DNA of 64,000 bases from Imtechella halotolerans (lineage in GTDB: Bacteria; Bacteroidota; Bacteroidia; Flavobacteriales; Flavobacteriaceae). The notes beneath the pieces were generated by a model that did no database searches, was not told the DNA's origin, and saw nothing but the letters and a program-made list of their open reading frames with translations. The translations under genes were made by a program, and so were the position numbers. The number at the start of each line of letters is the position of its first letter. Positions within the stretch are counted from its first letter, which is position 1. The stretch is taken from contig NZ_CP117969.2 of the NCBI RefSeq assembly GCF_028743515.2, forward strand, positions 2,451,501 to 2,515,500, in the 5' to 3' direction. Shown here piece by piece: positions 62,401 to 64,000 of this stretch.

Positions 62401-64000
62401 TCACCCTCGGTTGATACGTTATAACTACTACCAGTTGCTATGGTGTTCCATGAACAATTTTCATTAGTATTAGGACAGTTATCCAAAGTGTTTAAAGTAC
62501 AACTACCTTCTACCAGTTGTTGCCAATTAACTACACTGGCATCGGTTAAATTAAGATTTAAAAATCGTTCATCGTTAAGACCACATAAATAAATTTTAGG
62601 TAGTTGAGAACCGTCGTTTACGCAGGTTACTACTTCATCAGCAAAAGGAATTATTGGATTAGTAGTATTGGGTCCATAAAAGATAACATCGATTGTTTCG
62701 TCAAAGCTAACACAAGGAGCCGGAGCAGTTTTTGTTACAATATAGGTGCCTGGAGTGTTAACAGTGATACTTTGGGTATTTCCTATTACAGTACCTGCAC
62801 CATTGCGCCATTGATAGCTCGTAAATCCATTTCCAGCGGTCAAGGTGATGTTGGATCCACATAGAACTTCTGTTCTTCTAAAATCACAATCATCTATATC
62901 AACTAAAAAGTTGGCTGGAGCAGGTGTTCCAAATCCACAAGCATCCCATTGCGCAAAACTTGGATCATCAGAAATTTGATTGTCATTTAATTCCCCTCGG
63001 TAAGTACCATAAGCCTGATTCTGTATAATATTTGCACATGCGTCTTGTAACTCGTTGCAATTTTCTACTACTTGGACTCTTATACGTATAGTATATGCCG
63101 GATCTCCCTTTTCGACCAGATTATCTGGAATTTGGAATAGTAATTGACGTGTTGAAGGGTCATGTGTAAAGGTGGTTCCAGGGGCATTAGTGAAATCCGC
63201 AGAAATAAAATTGGTATTAATGGGAAGAATATCACGAATGCTATAATTTATAGCATCATCATTTCCATTGTTTTGAAAAGTAAGTACATATTCCAAAATT
63301 TGCCCCAAAGTAACGTCAGCACCTCCTATATCATTTCCTCCAATATCTTCTACAGTTTTAAGAAGGACAATGTCCGGTTCAATGATTTCTACATCTATAG
63401 AGCTAAAAAAGATATCATATTTATCTCCAGTAGAACTGGCTCGAAGTATAGCACCAGTTTCATTGTTTGGAATTACATTCTGCGATGGGTTGACAATTGA
63501 AAATAAATCTACGTCCCATCCTAATGTATTTAAGCTGTTAGGATTCCTTGCGTTTTGAACTGCGCCATCTATGGTAATATTACTATTAAAGAAATTATCG
63601 TTTGGATTTCCACTATTTCCGAGTGTTGTAAAACTTGAATTGCTATTGGCTTTAATAGATAATTGGTCACCTGTAATACGATTGTCTCCTTCCAATGCTG
63701 CTACTGCTAATTTGGCATTTACAGGATAGGGTGGAGGAAGGGTAATAAAACCGTTATAAGGAATATCAACACTTTGCCCAGATTTAATACCTGCATATCC
63801 ATCATAAGTGGTAATGTATTTTCCAGGGTAGGTCGGATTTTCATAAACAATAACCAAGGTCCAACCCCCAGATACACCTCCTGTTATATCATCTCCCGTA
63901 CTAGCCCTTACATTTGCTACAAAATATTCTCCATTAGGATCTGGCAATGAGGTTAGTAAGGTTGTCACATCTTTATAAGCTGCATAGGGACTGTAATCAC
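53163..64000 (-). CDS. Giant SprB-like repeat adhesin with type B T9SS sorting domain (start outside the window)
   Basis: Over 3,610 codons are visible. The frame stays open to the window edge (upstream residues DYSPYAAYKD), so the true start is beyond base 64000. From the GTG at 63968: residues 1-195 include WDVDLFSI and YDIFFSSIDVE, seen in repeat-adhesin N-terminal regions. A DUF11-like domain is at about 197-305, an Ig/PKD-like domain at about 365-415, then about 34 SprB-type repeats of 75-95 residues from about 700 to 3510. Their signature ends GxYxVxVxDxNGC. The last 86 residues are a gliding-motility-associated (CHU_C, type B) sorting domain. Likely a surface adhesin exported by the T9SS, moved in gliding or used for attachment; PorP/SprF follows 17 bp downstream. 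Confidence 0.92.
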   Translation of the reverse strand, partial: DYSPYAAYKDVTTLLTSLPDPNGEYFVANVRASTGDDITGGVSGGWTLVIVYENPTYPGKYITTYDGYAGIKSGQSVDIPYNGFITLPPPYPVNAKLAVAALEGDNRITGDQLSIKANSNSSFTTLGNSGNPNDNFFNSNITIDGAVQNARNPNSLNTLGWDVDLFSIVNPSQNVIPNNETGAILRASSTGDKYDIFFSSIDVEIIEPDIVLLKTVEDIGGNDIGGADVTLGQILEYVLTFQNNGNDDAINYSIRDILPINTNFISADFTNAPGTTFTHDPSTRQLLFQIPDNLVEKGDPAYTIRIRVQVVENCNELQDACANIIQNQAYGTYRGELNDNQISDDPSFAQWDACGFGTPAPANFLVDIDDCDFRRTEVLCGSNITLTAGNGFTSYQWRNGAGTVIGNTQSITVNTPGTYIVTKTAPAPCVSFDETIDVIFYGPNTTNPIIPFADEVVTCVNDGSQLPKIYLCGLNDERFLNLNLTDASVVNWQQLVEGSCTLNTLDNCPNTNENCSWNTIATGSSYNVSTEGEYRIEIIYQNGCPAYYYFKVYTNPLNPDVRKQDILCGNDGEITVINVPSSDYEFQLINQATNAVVQTWQTNPTFNVSTPGAYTVEIRQTLVTNGCTFYVRDIGILERDFNVNVIKQDVDCTNLGSIRLQANNALPQYYYELYTNSNTLIASHGPSDDNDYTFTGLNPGDYRVRLYTDNGCEFDGTVTINNLNNLALIARTSQHITCKEGNIQMQSTGGLTPHLYAIWNYTPENGALKPAISYADYASIPNSAWQSSQIFDIPIGAQGTYQFIVVDRNGCFALSNLEDIELIPPIEYTVKPEDIKCYGESTGSIGINIISAGQGGYKIKYELVAPDGTILTTNSGTYGNLAAGQYELIVYQFHGSFDADGACIFRHDITINQPDSPLTGQAEITTTLKCDPTNAIVGATLTAINVSGGTAPYQYSINGIDFSNTTGVFNNLSAGTYTLTIRDANGCIITDTETIQALNPPTDLTITATTPTCPALSSDVNLTVIGGTAPYIFEIIAPTSEAINNGSNPLFPGLTAGTYTFRVTDSNGCYYEENYTIDRVVPIDIIGQTTKNIDCFGTASGEALFTVSGFSTTYSYILNSNPPITGQTSSNISLTGLLAGTYTITVTDELTGCTDQATIEIETPTTALSLTVSNTPITCISDASIQASATGGWGGFEYSLQLPDGSVIGPQNNGIFNNLTQEGQYIVTVTDINGCIETSQITLETPVPITASLLVTDWCVDANGASFTVTAAGGQPPYLYSFSGSTPSANNTFTNLPSISSGPVKVIDAYGCWVEIEVPAFQDKLIAIASLTKDLDCSPSPDGNIEVTINGGYQPYTYEVNYNGGGYNGTPITAGATTFNYPVVNPGTYQFKIVDEKGCETESNIITVTPKVSPSITAVTQIQPILCHGDASGAIEIEIDRTTGLLPFDITITGQTTGHTETITDSFDYEIIFSGLPADTYDIILQDAKGCQAVHSITISEPDPITFDLNQSYITCIPGGTSLGEIIIENVIGGTAPYTYYWRNNFGSSDFYPALSAENHTFTVIDYGFYEVEIVDANGCSTIKSLTMASPPNGLEINISTTAANCITGATATVTVISSIGSNNYEFAILEFPTSPYANPSNYLPPTAPSVDSHTFTGLIPGVEYTFVVYDKDTNCYFLESANIPPLAAPSIEVSALTHHNISCTGANDGSIDFTVSGYDVGATGIHYEIFYSSSILSTGIYGTITPTGTSTTLNNIGPLDQGSYYIVVQEIGGPNDGCKNASQQFSILESTIPLEVEANAIDNDNCHLNAGKVHAIAQHGTGPYQYIILSDTATAPDETNAAWSSVNLFNVEAGNYIVYAMDAYGCIVNDPVVVEADPTIDISLSIVDDCVVEGNFEVLVHFANATDIGVAPYSISINGGVFQQITMPYTITGLSSGLLTVVVRDSNGCDETETLTVLKPLGAYAVVTNQPSCLNNDGELQVNASGGSGNFEYIAFNITTSVSYGPQPNGLFTGLSAGQYEITITDTSTACPITLNATLEEPIPVIFNAIPTDVNCFGGSDGTITIELDPSNTDTPYTYSVNDGTSTITQTNPVFTGLSAGTYTVTVTSGKNCSDSKTVSINQPTNLTATAIATDFACDPDNTVLTSEITVTASGGTAPYLYSIDNVNFGTSNIFQIVDNGSVQTPTIYVRDANGCVANDTVIINPLPEITAVLVSQNTAITCINDEEVTVTITGGSGNFEVTLLPNGPTQIINGNTATFTINSAGSYTFQVTDLGTLCYFITQPYIINPYDTIAATATTASDVTCFGDNNGSVSLNVSGYTGNYNYNLLDSSNNSVATGTENTATNPIVITGLNGGIYTILVTATDAPYCDAITNTFTIRTPSTPLAVTLLKTADVTCSNDQGEIQAIATGGWGSYTFRFTNITSGTPVLLQDFNANNYLTGLDAGTYEVTVRDANGCEETDTVELEIPIPITATIAASHTTLDCFGDTNASISVTASGGSGIYEYKLQYYDSNSVLQTSPIQLSPIFNNLGAGTYSVIVSDTWSCEVQTIELTIAEPTEVQASLVLDAQVTCTTDARLILSATGGTGPYEFSSSQNGPFIPFASGTSHTFTNVTPGTYQYYIRDSFGCVGQVSNQLVVDPVTPLEIHLDLTAAIINCTGQFSADIYATATGGLGNYQYELLDDPSAMIPIAGPQPTGLFTGLPAGTYYIQVTSEDCAEVSSPVVITDPDPLETVTNTFTNVTCFGDNDGTITVEMSGGTGIIKYAISPSLDKFDTINHFTDLAPGNYTVVAQDANGCYEVFDFTITQPDLLEVVSHSVTDEICFNAMDGTATITLTGGTAPYYVSLNSSDPSDFIEIVGDTYTFTGLIPGVHFIFYKDANDCEHYLILDEILPGVELTPTYEVDYNCTANVPGNVLTISVNPNVVADVTYSLNGGTPQQSNIFTDVPHGNHIITVSHSNGCREDLPIIIEEKFPLLMDSRNSEDVSCFGGNDGSIQLVMSGGNGLIEYELSSNLGVWVTSGTFTNLIAGNYTIRVRDEINCELEFNFTINEPLELTASITASTNEICLGDANGTATINVTGGTAPYQTSLNSNTNYVTGQFDFTGLTVGPHTIYVRDANNCETSVQVIITEGVDILPSVDAYTVDYNCMSNVPGNILTINVNTSVVGDVTFSLNGGTPQQSNIFTDVAAGSHTVTINHINGCSVPLEVIIEAKQPLLLVSSDFTNVLCNGGNDGSITLVMSGGNGTIEYELSSNPGVWVTSGIFNGLTAGNYTVNVRDEINCTQTYNFTINQPTSLNSSIVSIQPEICAGDRDGSAQITVSGGTAPYSTRLNTQSNFVQGQFTFNNLAGGNYTVFIRDANNCEITLPVTIDYGANLTANVQVTYGCENNMPSNTVIVNIDPTVIGDVVFTLNGVDQYENIFYNVPPGPQIIEILHPNGCYDVVTFSINDIQPLTLQAVQNNINQITAIASGGAGGYQYYFNDRPYGTKNTYYINQSGWYDVKVVDANGCEAYAQIYMEFIDICIPDHFTPNQDGNNDSWSPCNTEGFPNIYTKIYDRYGRQVALLRVGDSWDGTYNGQELPTGDYWYVIKLKGENDPREFVGHFTLYR
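53645..55775 (-). repeat. Three-copy higher-order repeat (three modules per copy) in the giant adhesin
   Basis: The last nine SprB-type modules occur as A-B-C three times. A has CFGGNDGSI and MSGGNG, B has EICLGDANGTA and GGTAPY, and C has VDYNC and NGGTPQQSNIF. Copy spacing measured from matching DNA words: GTTACCCATA at 54211 and 54934 (723 bp), TGTTGTG at 54451 and 55174 (723 bp), and the C-module word ACATCACC/ACATCTCC at 53770 and 54484 (714 bp). All spacings are multiples of 3, so the frame is kept. Confidence 0.85.

Noticed and set aside
53307-63558. Several plus-strand open frames (60-119 codons) opposite the giant adhesin gene, such as 54196-54555
   Set aside because: They are low-complexity antisense frames of the repeat gene, recurring wherever the repeat modules recur. 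They have no start signal, no recognisable fold and no support from spacing.

Overview
The window is chromosomal DNA from a bacterium of the Bacteroidota, almost certainly a marine-type member of the Flavobacteriaceae. Evidence: low G+C; -7 promoter elements of the TAnnTTTG type; SusC/SusD pairs; an ECF sigma/FecR signalling pair; a PorP/SprF-like protein beside a giant protein with a type B (gliding-motility-associated) C-terminal sorting domain; and the local gene order fabH-accB-accC / DUF177-rpmF / pdxA / ribE. No phage, insertion sequence or CRISPR array was seen.

Layout. 0-14.6 kb is mostly housekeeping: the end of an ABC-importer ATPase, mtgA, an FAD oxidoreductase, the fatty-acid synthesis initiation cluster (accC, accB, fabH) with rpmF and its DUF177 partner, pdxA, ribE, an ECF sigma factor with a tiny partner protein and an MscS-like channel, a MATE exporter, an FtsX/LolE-type permease, rbfA and methylmalonyl-CoA epimerase. 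A C-terminal stump of a SusD protein lies at 10.6 kb. A CAU-anticodon tRNA lies at 14.7 kb. 16.2-29.1 kb is one co-directional accessory locus: ECF sigma, FecR anti-sigma, SusC-like transducer with an STN domain, SusD, a small lipoprotein, a two-lobed M16 peptidase, a propeller-like lipoprotein and a calcineurin-like phosphoesterase. It has no glycoside hydrolase or polysaccharide lyase, so it looks like a peptide (or phospho-ligand) uptake locus rather than a polysaccharide one.

29-46 kb holds a VIT-type transporter, dusB, a TonB-dependent receptor, lepA, a CPA2 antiporter, a set of hydrolases and peptidases (MBL, S8, M1, S41), rnpA, a GNAT acetyltransferase, a CDF transporter and rpiB. 46.97-47.86 kb is a very AT-rich gap between the outward-reading rpiB and rnr genes, with DnaA-box-like 9-mers. 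Plus-strand genes to its left are C-rich and those to its right are G-rich in hand-sampled lines, so I propose it as a candidate replication origin.

47.9-52.1 kb holds rnr, a GIN-domain secreted protein, a LysE exporter, tRNA-Cys and folB. The last 12 kb is an operon of a >3,600-residue SprB-like repeat adhesin (its start is beyond the window) followed by a PorP/SprF-like outer-membrane protein. The adhesin has about 34 Ig-like repeats, and the C-terminal nine form three copies of a three-module unit of 714-723 bp.
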